Assembly: GCF_900103485.1 (NCBI RefSeq)
Contig: NZ_FNHW01000004.1
Location: forward strand, 1-64,000
From: Fictibacillus solisalsi
GTDB lineage: Bacteria > Bacillota > Bacilli > Bacillales > Fictibacillaceae
Length of the DNA: 64,000 bases
Reading direction: 5' to 3'
The position numbers and the translations under genes were made by a program. Shown here piece after piece: positions 48,320 through 57,251 of the stretch. The notes beneath the pieces are model-generated. The model searched no databases and had not been told where the DNA came from. It saw only the letters and a program-made list of their open reading frames with translations. Each line of letters begins with the position of its first letter. The first letter of the stretch is position 1.

Positions 48320-49066
48320 ATGAGTGAAGCTGCACAAACGCTAGAAGGCTGGTATTGCCTGCATGACTTCCGCAGTATCGATTGGGTTGCATGGAAAGCC
48401 ATTTCAGGTAATGAACGCGAAGCTGCCATCAAGGAATTTACGGCATTTTTGGAAAAATGGGAAGGTGCTGAAGCGAGGAAGGAAGGCAGCCATGCTCTTT
48501 ATTCCATCGTTGGCCAAAAGGCGGACTTTATGCTGATGCTGCTGCGCCCCACACTGGAAGACTTGAATGAAATTGAAAATGCCTTTAATAAAACAACCTT
48601 TGCCCAATTCACGATTCCGGCTTATTCCTACGTATCTGTCGTTGAATTGAGCAACTACAACCCCTCCAATAATGTGGACCCGGAAACGGATCCAATGATT
48701 CAGGGAAGATTGAAACCTGAGCTTCCAAAATGGAAGCATGTTTGCTTCTATCCAATGGACAAACGCCGCGAAGGAAACGACAATTGGTATATGCTTCCGA
48801 TGGAAGAACGAAAGAAGATGATGTACAGCCACGGCATGATTGGCCGCAGCTATGCAGGGAAAGTGAAGCAGATTATTACCGGCTCTGTTGGTTTCGATGA
48901 CTGGGAATGGGGCGTTACCCTTTTTGCAAATGACGCGCTTCAATTTAAGAAACTCGTATATGAAATGAGATTTGATGAAGTGAGTGCCCGCTACGGTGAA
49001 TTTGGTTCATTCTATGTAGGGAACCAATTGACCCGCGAGGCAGTGCCAGGCTATTTGCACGTATAA
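48320..49066 (+). CDS. hemQ: Coproheme decarboxylase HemQ
   Basis: Converts coproheme III to heme b, the last step of the coproporphyrin-dependent heme pathway of Gram-positives. The 248 residues carry the reactive Tyr144 in [11 protein letters not shown] and the proximal heme ligand His171 in [13 protein letters not shown]; the C-terminal [18 protein letters not shown] and [11 protein letters not shown] are characteristic. AAGGAG lies nine bases before the ATG. Own terminator follows (49087-49139). Confidence 0.96.
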   Translation: MSEAAQTLEGWYCLHDFRSIDWVAWKAISGNEREAAIKEFTAFLEKWEGAEARKEGSHALYSIVGQKADFMLMLLRPTLEDLNEIENAFNKTTFAQFTIPAYSYVSVVELSNYNPSNNVDPETDPMIQGRLKPELPKWKHVCFYPMDKRREGNDNWYMLPMEERKKMMYSHGMIGRSYAGKVKQIITGSVGFDDWEWGVTLFANDALQFKKLVYEMRFDEVSARYGEFGSFYVGNQLTREAVPGYLHV

Positions 49067-49086
49067 TTTCTACCACATAATAACGT

Positions 49087-49139
49087 AAGCTGGTTCTAAT
49101 GCTGTGTGTTTTCAGGCAGCAGAGAGCCAGCTTTTTTTG
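49087..49139 (+). terminator. Terminator of hemQ
   Basis: AAGCTGG pairs with CCAGCTT across a 33-base loop that forms a second small stem (GCTG..CAGC), followed by seven T. Confidence 0.7.
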
Positions 49140-49294
49140 GTCTAAGCTTCTGCATGTTTACATATGATAAATTGTAGTTTTTGGGGCTCCTTCCTGATTA
49201 TTTCTCGCGTGAAAAGTTATGCACTTATACAGGCAAGGAAGGAAAACAAGACTGTTTTGGATAACAAAACCTTTTTACAAGGGGGATCAACATC

Positions 49295-49867
49295 ATGAGT
49301 AATTACAGGCAAACGCAAGGGCAGCAGGGACAAATGGGCGGCAGTATGCCACCTTATTACGGCATGCCGCAGTCCGGCCCGATGGGACAGCAAGGGCAAA
49401 TGCCGCAGGGACAGCAGCAGGGACAGGGCGGAGGTTTTGGCGGACCCGGCATGTCCATGGGAATGCCTCCACAGGGGTTTGGACTTGGCTCAGCTTCAGG
49501 GCAGGCTCCCACGGATATTGCCGCTCCCGGCCAGCTTCCGCTTGAGCAATCGTACATTGAGAACATCCTGCGGCTGAATAAGGGCAAAGTCGCTACGATC
49601 TATCAAACCTTTGAAGGCAGTGACAAATGGAATTCCAAAGTCTTCAGAGGAACCATCGAGGCTGCAGGCCGGGATCATATCATTCTAAGCGATCCTCAGA
49701 GCGGGAAACGCTATCTACTCTTGATGGTCTTTGTCAATTACATTACGTTTGATGAACCTATTGAATACACCTATCCATTCGGCGGCCAGTCGAGCCAGCA
49801 GCAAGGGCAGTCGCAGGGACAAGGGCAGGGACAATCACAAGGAATGGCTACGTACAGTCCAAGGTAA
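49295..49867 (+). CDS. gerQ: Spore coat protein GerQ
   Basis: Spore coat/germination protein crosslinked by transglutaminase and needed to place cortex-lytic CwlJ. The 190 residues have a Gln/Gly/Met/Pro-rich N-terminal region (about 1-75), a conserved core LPLEQSYIENILRLNKGKVA ... YITFDEPIEYTYPF and a Gln-Gly-rich tail SSQQQGQSQGQGQGQSQG. AAGGGGGATCAACATC precedes the ATG. The low complexity is typical. Shares a bidirectional terminator with ywdK, as in B. subtilis. Confidence 0.95.
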   Translation: MSNYRQTQGQQGQMGGSMPPYYGMPQSGPMGQQGQMPQGQQQGQGGGFGGPGMSMGMPPQGFGLGSASGQAPTDIAAPGQLPLEQSYIENILRLNKGKVATIYQTFEGSDKWNSKVFRGTIEAAGRDHIILSDPQSGKRYLLLMVFVNYITFDEPIEYTYPFGGQSSQQQGQSQGQGQGQSQGMATYSPR

Positions 49868-49875
49868 CGACTATA

Positions 49876-49912
49876 CAAAAAAAAGAGCTTTGTTTGACGC
49901 AAAGCTCTTTTC
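49876..49912. terminator. Bidirectional terminator between gerQ and ywdK
   Basis: AAAAGAGCTTTG (49881-49892) pairs with CAAAGCTCTTTT (49900-49911) around a 7-base loop. Confidence 0.85.
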
Positions 49913-49915
49913 CTA

Positions 49916-50287
49916 TTATAATCCTTTTGCTGCAGCAACAATCAATAACACCCATCCGGCGATAAACGCAACACCGCCAAATGGTGTAATGATGCCAAGC
50001 TTGGAAATGCCTGTTGTGCTTAATGCATACAAGCTTCCCGAGAACAGAATGATACCGATGAACATCAGCCATCCAGCCCAGTGCAACTGCCCGGATCCAG
50101 TTATTTTTCCTGTGAGAAGACCAACCGCCAGCAAGCCAATTGCATGATACATGTGGTATTGAACACCCGTTTTATATACTTCAAGCATGCGCTCTGACAG
50201 CTTTCCTTCCAGCCCATGTGCGCCGAACGCACCCAGCATAACAGCAACCGCCGCGTTGGCTGCCCCCAAAATCAAAAACAGCTTCAT
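49916..50287 (-). CDS. ywdK: DUF423 membrane protein (YwdK)
   Basis: A 123-residue protein with four membrane helices; starts MKLFLILGAANAAVAVMLGA, then AHGL (the conserved GAFGAHGL of DUF423) and TPFGGVAFIAGW near the end. Function unknown. AGGAGTGGG is ten bases before the ATG. Confidence 0.9.
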   Translation of the reverse strand: MKLFLILGAANAAVAVMLGAFGAHGLEGKLSERMLEVYKTGVQYHMYHAIGLLAVGLLTGKITGSGQLHWAGWLMFIGIILFSGSLYALSTTGISKLGIITPFGGVAFIAGWVLLIVAAAKGL

Positions 50288-50338
50288 GTCTAACCCACTC
50301 CTCTAGTTTTCTTTTATCATACCAGAAACGAAAGGAAG

Positions 50339-50575
50339 TTATGAAACATCGGTTTTTTTTGCCTCTTCTTTTTCCTTCAGCTTTTTTCCGTACTCTTCTA
50401 TCTTTTTTTCCATTTCCTCTCTATCCACCAGTTCATCCCGCAATCCTTTAACGACCCCTTCAAGACTTTGAATCCTCTTTTCAAACTGTAGCATTAAATA
50501 ACCAGCAAGCAAGACCGGAAAACCTACGTTCCCTAGGAGATTAACAAGCCCTAGCCAATCATTAGCTGTATTCAT
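50339..50575 (-). CDS. YvrJ-like small membrane protein
   Basis: A 78-residue protein: short head, a membrane helix (NLLGNVGFPVLLAGYLML), then a charged coiled-coil tail (SLEGVVKGLRDELVDREE, KKIEEYGKKLKEKEEAKK). The NVGFP-x2-LAGYLM core fits the YvrJ family; these resemble phage holin-like or bhlA peptides in layout. AGGGAG lies eight bases before the ATG. Confidence 0.75.
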   Translation of the reverse strand: MNTANDWLGLVNLLGNVGFPVLLAGYLMLQFEKRIQSLEGVVKGLRDELVDREEMEKKIEEYGKKLKEKEEAKKTDVS

Positions 50576-50719
50576 TTTGGATCTCCCTCACTTTACCATG
50601 TATTTTTGCGAACATTTGTTCGTAAAAATAGTATAAACCCGAACAGGAAAATTTACCATCATACCTTATACCGTTTTTAAAAACAGGCTAAAAGACCCAG
50701 ATAGCAAATGCTTTCCTCC

Positions 50720-51904
50720 TTAAGCATTGGTCGTATTTGCCTTGTCATCAGGTACATCTTTCAAGAAAAAGGAGAAGATGAGAAGTGCTGCCAAAAAAAT
50801 AATGGGGAGATTGAACCCTGCTGCGGATCCAAATTTTTCAGAAACTGCCCCAACGAGCCAGCCTGCAAATGCTCCTCCGATACCCGAAGCAACATATACA
50901 AGCCCCAATGCAGAGCCTCCCGTTTCAGAAAGCTTCGTTCCGATGGCTGTTGCAGTAGGAAACAAAACCGAGAAGAAAAGCCCTGCCGCCGCAAACAGGT
51001 AAACCCATTGATCTGCAAAAAACTTGCTGATCACAACCGTTGCCACGGATAGAAAGGCAAAAATCAGAATGGTCTTTTTCTCACCAATCTTTTCGGCGAT
51101 CCAGCCTCCACCGAGTCTTCCAACCGTGAAAAGCAGCGAGAAAATGGAAAGGATCGTTGTGGCCAGCTTTCCTTTTTCCGACATGCTCATCCCACTTAGA
51201 TGTAATGACTTTAAATAACTTGGAAAAAAATTTAAAAAGGAGACCTCAGAAGATACATAGAAAATAAGAATAAACATGACAAAGATAAACTGGGCGTTTT
51301 TTAACATGTTTTTAAACGCAGACAAACTTGCACGGTCTGCCTTTCCATCCGGAACCTTAACCAGCAGTACAAAGATGATCAAGCCGATGAGAAGAACGGC
51401 AATCCCAATATAGAAGAAACGCCAGGAAATATTGGAAGAGAACATCCAGCGGAGAACCAGTGGTGTAGCGAACATGCCCAAACCGTAAACACCCATGGTC
51501 AAGTTGAACATCAGCCCTTGCTTGTCCGGATAGACTGAAGGAACAATGGCATTTGAAGCCACGGTCATTGCCCCCAGCCCAAACCCAACAATCATATAAA
51601 AGCCCAGGAAAAACAGAATGGTTTGTGCTGACCCTGTTCCAAACAGGCCTGCCCCCATGATGATTGAGCCGATGATAATCATCAGTTTCAGCCCCTTTTT
51701 ATCGACAAGGTAACCGATTACAACACTGGCCAGGGTGAACCCCCATTGAAAAATAAATACAACCAGTCCGAATTGATTTAAGTCCAGTCCGATATCCTTT
51801 TTTACCTCATCAAGCACAATGCCCTTTGTACTTGAAAGTCCTCCCAAAACAAACATCGTAAACCCCATAATAATTAATGCCGTGATATTGCCGCTTCTTT
51901 TCAT
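50720..51904 (-). CDS. Major facilitator superfamily transporter
   Basis: A 394-residue MFS protein with 12 predicted helices from the ATG at 51904, ten bases after AAGGA. The loop GYLVDKKGLKLMI (helix 2-3) and GGGWIAEKIGEKKTI (helix 8-9) are MFS signature A variants. Substrate unknown; it is divergent from a GH13 glucosidase, which makes a sugar plausible. The shared promoter region holds a 7-bp inverted repeat. Confidence 0.85.
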   Translation of the reverse strand: MKRSGNITALIIMGFTMFVLGGLSSTKGIVLDEVKKDIGLDLNQFGLVVFIFQWGFTLASVVIGYLVDKKGLKLMIIIGSIIMGAGLFGTGSAQTILFFLGFYMIVGFGLGAMTVASNAIVPSVYPDKQGLMFNLTMGVYGLGMFATPLVLRWMFSSNISWRFFYIGIAVLLIGLIIFVLLVKVPDGKADRASLSAFKNMLKNAQFIFVMFILIFYVSSEVSFLNFFPSYLKSLHLSGMSMSEKGKLATTILSIFSLLFTVGRLGGGWIAEKIGEKKTILIFAFLSVATVVISKFFADQWVYLFAAAGLFFSVLFPTATAIGTKLSETGGSALGLVYVASGIGGAFAGWLVGAVSEKFGSAAGFNLPIIFLAALLIFSFFLKDVPDDKANTTNA

Positions 51905-51991
51905 GATTATCACGTCCTTGTTTAATAGAATCCTTGCTTTGAACCCCATTTCCCTAAAACATTCACATTAAATCCGGGCACATGCTCCCCC

Positions 51992-52011
51992 CTTTACTCT
52001 TTCAAGTAAAG
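51992..52011. promoter_or_regulatory. Inverted repeat in the MFS/glucosidase divergent promoter
   Basis: CTTTACT (51992-51998) and AGTAAAG (52005-52011) with a 6-base spacer. On the plus strand TTTCAA, 17 bases, CATAAT follows, a weak sigma-A promoter for the glucosidase overlapping one arm. Confidence 0.35.
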
Positions 52012-52054
52012 AAGACTTGCTTCATAATAAAAGAAAAAAGAGAGGATGGAGCAC

Positions 52055-53674
52055 ATGAAACGAACATGGTGGAAAGAAGCAGTGGTCTACCAGGTATACT
52101 GGCGAAGCTTCTATGACACAGACGGTGATGGATTTGGTGATTTGGAGGGCGTAATCGCGAAGCTTGATTATATAAAAAAACTGGGCGTGGATGTCATCTG
52201 GCTGAATCCAATATATGAATCACCGGATCTGGATAACGGCTATGACATTTCAGACTATCAGTCCATTATGGAAAAGGCAGGCGCCATGGAAACATGGGAA
52301 CGGCTGCTGGACGAAGCCCATCAGCGCGGCTTAAAACTGATTATGGATCTGGTGGTCAACCATACATCAGATCAGCATTCATGGTTTCTTGAGTCCCGTT
52401 CCTCCAAAGAAAACCCCAAACGCGACTGGTATATTTGGAAAGATCCTGTAAATGGAGAGAAACCGAACAACTGGCGCTCTTATTTCACCCCATCTGTTTG
52501 GCAATGGGACGAGCCTACCGGCCAATATTATATGCATTCCTTTGCCGTTCAGCAGCCTGATCTAAATTGGGAGAACAAAGAGGTACGGGAAGCGATATAC
52601 AGCATGATGAGGTTCTGGCTCGATAAAGGAATTGACGGTTTCCGCATGGATGTAATCAATCTTTTGGCCAAACAAAAGGGATTTTCCAACGCTGAACAGC
52701 CGGAAAAGATCGATTACCTGGGAAATAACCCGGGCATTCATGAGTATCTTCAAGAAATGAATGAAAAGGTATTGAGCCATTATGATGTTATGACGGTCGG
52801 GGAAATTCCATTTGTGACGCCTGAAGACGGCTTAAAGTACGTAGGAGAGGACCGCCATGAATTAAATACACTATTTCATTTCCAGGTAGCCGATGATATG
52901 CCAACTTGGGATATGCTTCGATACAAAGAAATTCAGCAGACCTGGTATGAGGGATTACACGGAAAAGGATGGAACTCTCAATTTCTGAATAACCACGATC
53001 ATACCCGCCAGGTAACCCGATACGGTAATGACCAGGAGTACCGTCAGGAATCGGCCAAGCTTCTTGCAACCATGCTCCATACACTTCCCGGCATGCCTTA
53101 CATTTTCCAGGGTGAAGAAATCGGAATGACAGGCGTCAGATTTCAATCGATCGAAGACTACCAGGATATCGCCATGAAAAACAAGTATGAAGAAGAGACC
53201 CAGAAGGGGAGAGAAGCTTCAGAAGTATTAGAGGAATTGCAGCCTTTAAGCCGTGATAATTCACGTACTCCTATGCAGTGGAACGCTGGTGCTAATGCAG
53301 GATTTACAAGTGGAGATCCATGGATTTCTGTCAATCCGAACCATACGGAAATTAATGTAGAAGACGCGTTAAAGGATCCTGAATCGGTTTTTTACTTTTA
53401 TCAAATACTTATTTCTCTGCGTAAAGAGCATGATGTGATGGTTTATGGCGACTATCAAGACCATTCCAAAGGGGACCCGCACATCTACGCCTATACGAGA
53501 AGCCTTGAGGATGTAACCTGGCTTATCCTTTTGAACCACAGCAATGAGCCGAACACCGTATCGCTACCCGATACATTGTCCATCAGCGGCAAAAAACTTA
53601 TTCTTGGGAACTATCAAGAAATTCAGCAGCTTAATACATTGCAGCCTCACGAGGCCAGAATTTATCAGTTATAA
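52055..53674 (+). CDS. GH13 alpha-glucosidase (oligo-1,6-glucosidase type)
   Basis: Cytoplasmic exo-acting glucosidase of 539 residues; no signal peptide. The ATG at 52055 is eight bases after AGAGG, and an earlier ATG lies on the site. Conserved regions: DVIWLNPIYESP, DLVVNHTSDQH (region I), DGFRMDVINLL (region II, nucleophile Asp), TVGEIPF (region III, Glu) and NNHDHTRQV (region IV). It could split isomaltose, sucrose, or trehalose 6-phosphate; the region II valine context favours alpha-1,6 linkages, only weakly. Confidence 0.9.
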   Translation: MKRTWWKEAVVYQVYWRSFYDTDGDGFGDLEGVIAKLDYIKKLGVDVIWLNPIYESPDLDNGYDISDYQSIMEKAGAMETWERLLDEAHQRGLKLIMDLVVNHTSDQHSWFLESRSSKENPKRDWYIWKDPVNGEKPNNWRSYFTPSVWQWDEPTGQYYMHSFAVQQPDLNWENKEVREAIYSMMRFWLDKGIDGFRMDVINLLAKQKGFSNAEQPEKIDYLGNNPGIHEYLQEMNEKVLSHYDVMTVGEIPFVTPEDGLKYVGEDRHELNTLFHFQVADDMPTWDMLRYKEIQQTWYEGLHGKGWNSQFLNNHDHTRQVTRYGNDQEYRQESAKLLATMLHTLPGMPYIFQGEEIGMTGVRFQSIEDYQDIAMKNKYEEETQKGREASEVLEELQPLSRDNSRTPMQWNAGANAGFTSGDPWISVNPNHTEINVEDALKDPESVFYFYQILISLRKEHDVMVYGDYQDHSKGDPHIYAYTRSLEDVTWLILLNHSNEPNTVSLPDTLSISGKKLILGNYQEIQQLNTLQPHEARIYQL

Positions 53675-53675
53675 A

Positions 53676-53716
53676 GAAAAAGCTCATCCCTTCTTATTTC
53701 GGGATGAGCCTTTTTA
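53676..53716. terminator. Bidirectional terminator, glucosidase / ywdI
   Basis: AAAAAGCTCATCCC pairs with GGGATGAGCCTTTTT around a 10-base loop. Confidence 0.88.
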
Positions 53717-53992
53717 AAAATCAAAGATGGATTCACCATTGCCGTCCTCATCATCGTCTATTTTCTGCGGTTTTTTTGGCAAAGTTCCTGTAAAACCTGG
53801 CGGAGCGGAAATTTGGGAGGGGGGTGTCCATTGGTTCTCATCAGCCGTTTCACCGGCATCCAGCATCAGGTCACTCAGCGCACGAATTGCAGCTGCATGC
53901 TCTTTTACTTTGGAAGACCGTTCCGGCAGCTGTTTTAATTCATTCACATGCTTTTCCATCTGATTGATAATATGACGGAGAGAAATACTCAT
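53714..53992 (-). CDS. ywdI: YwdI family protein (DUF5327)
   Basis: A 92-residue protein with an amphipathic helical N-terminal half (ISLRHIINQMEKHVNELKQL ..., then KVKEHAAAIRALSDLMLDA) and an acidic, disordered tail (DDDEDGNGESIFDF). Function unknown. AAAGGAG lies seven to eight bases before the ATG. Located near gerQ/ywdK as in B. subtilis, though here separated by inserted genes. Confidence 0.82.
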   Translation of the reverse strand: MSISLRHIINQMEKHVNELKQLPERSSKVKEHAAAIRALSDLMLDAGETADENQWTPPSQISAPPGFTGTLPKKPQKIDDDEDGNGESIFDF

Positions 53993-54307
53993 AGTTTGTT
54001 CTCCTTTTTTTAGTAGCCTTTAATGGTATTTTTATTCTACCATATTTTTTGCGCACGAAAAAAAGACAGCCCTAAAGAGACTGCCCGACATACTCCGCGC
54101 ATAATTATTTAATTCATAGAGGCTCACGGTGATCCAGGCCGCAAAACAATATGAATTATTCGTTTTATAAGACGTTTGGATCTGCCAGCAGAATGCCCTT
54201 TTTGTTGATCAAACTGTTTGAGTATTACTAAATAATATCTAGCCATTCTAAGTAATATCATTTGCCATTTACCCTCTCCCCTCATGTTTTATTCACTTTT
54301 CAGTTGG
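53993..54307. other. Intergenic region with no gene
   Basis: AT-rich 315 bases without a supported frame. Only short features: AAAAAGACAG near 54058 and a hairpin-like AGGGCTGT pattern. No terminator or promoter is confident here. Confidence 0.4.
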
Positions 54308-54541
54308 TTAAGAGGTATCCACCCATTGCACATTGCGTCGTTCCCGAGTAAAGACATTGATCTTATTTAGCAAAGGTCGTTCCTTCTTTTTCACCATCTT
54401 GGCCAGCAAGCCCGCCAGCTTGAATTTCTGCTCATTCACCAGAACAGCCTGTTCTACTCTCGTCACCATCAAAGCAACCGCTTTTTGAAACATCACATTC
54501 ACCGTAAATAGAATAATAGCAAGTAAATACATGGATTCCAT
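54308..54541 (-). CDS. Hypothetical small membrane protein
   Basis: A 77-residue protein with one N-terminal membrane helix (MYLLAIILFTVNVMFQKAV), then basic soluble part (MVKKKERPLLNKINVFTRERR). AGGGGG ten bases before the ATG supports translation. Not recognised. Confidence 0.6.
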   Translation of the reverse strand: MESMYLLAIILFTVNVMFQKAVALMVTRVEQAVLVNEQKFKLAGLLAKMVKKKERPLLNKINVFTRERRNVQWVDTS

Positions 54542-54922
54542 ATCCGTTTATCCCCCTTTTAATTAGTCCATCTATTTTAAATGGATGATCTTCCGCCTTC
54601 CCTTCTGCCTGTCCCCCTTCCTTCCTGACATGATGTTGGAATAACCTATATGCTTATGTTCTTGATAGTTTGATTATACGGAGGGACAATAGAAATGTTT
54701 GTCACAATGTGCTTGGATTGCTTGTTTTTTTCCTACATATGTTTTGGTTGTCCTACAAAAAACGAAGGAATTTAATGATTAGCCCGCAAACAAGCGCTCC
54801 AACTCCCTGTTTTTTTATCGATAACAGGCTTGTTTCGTCTAATAAAAACAATAGAAATTTTGATTTACACGGAAAATCAGCTAAAATAGATAACAGTATA
54901 AAGTAATGGAGGGAAAACAGAC
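54542..54922. other. Intergenic region upstream of carbonic anhydrase
   Basis: A 26-codon frame at 54695-54775 with GGAGGG ten bases before its ATG has two CxxC pairs (see findings). A loose hairpin AAACAAGC..GCTTGTTT lies near 54788-54836. The rest shows no gene. Confidence 0.4.
54695..54775 (+). CDS. Candidate 26-residue peptide with two CxxC pairs
   Basis: MFVTMCLDCLFFSYICFGCP begins this 26-residue frame: Cys at 6, 9, 16 and 19. A binding site CGGAGGGA is ten bases before the ATG. Tiny, unknown, with no second copy to support it. A chance frame is possible. Confidence 0.25.
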   Translation: MFVTMCLDCLFFSYICFGCPTKNEGI

Positions 54923-55492
54923 GTGGCAATTCTAAATGAAATCCTATCGTTTAACGAAAAATTCGTGGCGAATAAAGAGTATGAAAAATATGAAACAACA
55001 AAGTATCCAGAGAAAAAGCTGGTCATCATTTCATGTATGGATACCAGGCTTACGGAACTGCTTCCTCAGGCTATGAATGTAAAAAACGGTGACGTAAAGA
55101 TTATTAAAACGGCGGGAGCTATCATCGCTCATCCATTTGGAAGCGTTATGAGAAGCATCCTGGTTGCAATTTACGCTTTAAAAGCTTCTGAAGTGTGTGT
55201 AATCGGCCATCATGACTGTGGAATGAGTGCCATGAACCCGGACGATTTTATTGGGAAAATGAAAGACAAGGGCATCACTGAGGAAACGCTTAACACGTTG
55301 AAATATTCAGGTATGGATTTCAATCAGTGGCTTCGAGGATTTGATAACGTGGAGGATGCGGTGGAAAGCAGTGTTAATCTTGTGAAGCACCACCCATTGC
55401 TTCCCAAATCAGTCGCCGTCCACGGTCTTGTCATCGACCCTGAGACAGGAAAGCTTGATGTGGTCATCGATGGCTACAAAAACAACGAATAA
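54923..55492 (+). CDS. Beta-carbonic anhydrase
   Basis: Zinc enzyme hydrating CO2. The 189 residues have Cys38 and Asp40 (ISCMDTRL), and His96/Cys99 in IGHHDCGM, all ligands and catalytic residues of the beta class; it is of the YbcF/YtiB-like small type. GTG start with GGAGGG nine bases before. Located alone between small genes. Confidence 0.92.
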   Translation: MAILNEILSFNEKFVANKEYEKYETTKYPEKKLVIISCMDTRLTELLPQAMNVKNGDVKIIKTAGAIIAHPFGSVMRSILVAIYALKASEVCVIGHHDCGMSAMNPDDFIGKMKDKGITEETLNTLKYSGMDFNQWLRGFDNVEDAVESSVNLVKHHPLLPKSVAVHGLVIDPETGKLDVVIDGYKNNE

Positions 55493-55498
55493 CGAAGG

Positions 55499-55537
55499 AA
55501 AAGGAACAGCCTGCATGTGCCGGCTGTTCCTTTTTCA
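55499..55537. terminator. Terminator between carbonic anhydrase and the kinase
   Basis: AAAAGGAACAGC pairs with GCTGTTCCTTTTT around a 12-base loop; it can act in both directions. Confidence 0.85.
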
Positions 55538-57121
55538 CTTGTTATTATTAAGTTCTGGGAGCATAACGGAAAAGATGGTGCCTGTATTGGGTTCGCTCGT
55601 CACCGTAATTTCCCCCTGATGCAGCTCGATAATTTTAAAGCTCACCATCAAACCGAGACCAGTTCCGGTTTCTTTTTTCGTAAAGAATGGCTCTCCCAGT
55701 CTTTTTAAGTCTTCATGAGCAAGCCCCTGGCCTTCGTCCTTTACTTCAATGGTGGCATAGCCACTCGTCCGCTTAACGGACACCTCAATCTTGCTGCCCT
55801 GCTCGGAGGCTTCAACTGCATTTTTAATCAGATTGATTAATACCTGCTTCAGGGAATTGGCATCTCCTTTAATCATGCAGTTATCAGCCTGCATTGTGTA
55901 ATGGATGGAGATATTTGAAAGGCTTGCGAAAGCTTCCATTAATACAAGTGTTTCTTTAACAAGAGCAGTGAGATCCAGCTCGCTTGCGGTAAACGGTTTA
56001 GCCTTAGCCAGCTGCATATATTCTTCGAGGATTTGATTCATCCGGTTGATTTCCGTCAGCATGATTCCTGTGTACTCTTCTGAGATTTTTTCCTCCCTCA
56101 TAAATTGCACAAACCCTGACAGGATGGCCAACGGGTTCCTGATTTCGTGTGCCACACCTGCCGCCAACTGGCCGATCACCGATAATTTTTCAGATTGTAT
56201 AATTAGTTCTTCTGTCCTTTTTGCTTCTGTAATGTCCCGGTATATCCCTGCAATAGCCCTGATGGAGCCATCTCCATTCCGAATAGGGGAAAAGGTAACT
56301 GAAACAGGGAAAAGCTCGCCTGATTTCTTTTGATTGACCATTTCATAACCCGAAACGGCTTCTCCTTTTACAATTTTGCTTAATACCTCGTTGAACACCA
56401 TCTTTTGGGTGGCGGGAATATGCTGAAAGGGAATGTTTTTCATTTCCTCCTCGTTCCATCCATACAGCTCGAAAAATGCTCTGTTTACCGTCATTACAAC
56501 GCCTTTTTGACTTTGCACCAGAATGGCATCCGCGGTTTGCGAGATGATCGAATGAAAATATTCTCTTGTTTCTGTCAGCTTACTTGCAGTTTGTTTTTCA
56601 CGTTTCTCGGAGTTCAGACGGAGCGATTCCGTGAACTGGGAAGACAGGCTGAAAAAAAGTGTCACGAATACAAAAAACAGGATGATAAAAATAAGATCAT
56701 AGTCTTCCACATTGGCAAAAAGCTCTCTATCGGCTAAAAAGAAATAGGAGGACATGGCAATCGACAGCAATCCGGCATAGACGATCACACGGTACTGGTG
56801 ATAAATGGTGCTCAACATAAAACAAAACCATATATAGAGGTAATTCACCATAATGGGCTGCACCCATAAAAGGCAAAACAAAAAAAAGTAAAAACTCGAA
56901 ACGGTAAAATACATGGTAAAGACAGGATGCCGGTTACTGATCGAAAGATATGTAACGATACTAAAGACAACGGCACCCAGCGGCAGCATAAATAAGGCGA
57001 TTTCCGGATCAACCCAAAAATCGATAAGTAGATCCACGATAAAAAAGCCCCACAACACCTTATACAAAAGATGATTTCTTCCTTTTATTACATCGATTTG
57101 CTCTGAACGGTAATCATTCAC
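55535..57121 (-). CDS. Membrane PAS sensor histidine kinase, sporulation-type
   Basis: A 528-residue sensor: six N-terminal membrane helices (about residues 20-165) without a large external domain, PAS domain (about 190-300), HisKA with phospho-His in AAGVAHEIRNPLAILSGFVQ (about His325) and HATPase (NLIKNAVEASE, DEGQGLAHED, GTGLGLMVSFKI). This is the layout of KinB-like phosphorelay kinases and the HisKA region is close to the soluble kinase at 24788. GTG at 57121 is eight bases after AAGGAG; the upstream ATG is too near. Orphan, no regulator beside it. Likely Spo0F as target, inferred. Confidence 0.88.
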   Translation of the reverse strand: MNDYRSEQIDVIKGRNHLLYKVLWGFFIVDLLIDFWVDPEIALFMLPLGAVVFSIVTYLSISNRHPVFTMYFTVSSFYFFLFCLLWVQPIMVNYLYIWFCFMLSTIYHQYRVIVYAGLLSIAMSSYFFLADRELFANVEDYDLIFIILFFVFVTLFFSLSSQFTESLRLNSEKREKQTASKLTETREYFHSIISQTADAILVQSQKGVVMTVNRAFFELYGWNEEEMKNIPFQHIPATQKMVFNEVLSKIVKGEAVSGYEMVNQKKSGELFPVSVTFSPIRNGDGSIRAIAGIYRDITEAKRTEELIIQSEKLSVIGQLAAGVAHEIRNPLAILSGFVQFMREEKISEEYTGIMLTEINRMNQILEEYMQLAKAKPFTASELDLTALVKETLVLMEAFASLSNISIHYTMQADNCMIKGDANSLKQVLINLIKNAVEASEQGSKIEVSVKRTSGYATIEVKDEGQGLAHEDLKRLGEPFFTKKETGTGLGLMVSFKIIELHQGEITVTSEPNTGTIFSVMLPELNNNK

Positions 57122-57202
57122 AATCATGACTCCTTTGTATACGAAAAGTGCGCCAATAACTGGATTATATCACAAGTTACAGAGCGTACTTACTGCACAG
57201 AC

Positions 57203-57238
57203 AAGAAAAAACCAGCTCGGGTGCTGAGCTGGTTTCAA
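57203..57238 (-). terminator. Terminator of the nucleotidase gene
   Basis: AAACCAGCTC (57209-57218) pairs with GAGCTGGTTT (57226-57235), followed on the minus strand by a T run. Confidence 0.88.
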
Positions 57239-57251
57239 TGTTTGATGAAAA

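Noticed and set aside
54670-54906. 78-residue frame before carbonic anhydrase
   Set aside because: No binding site and unusual composition; a shorter frame with a good site overlaps it.
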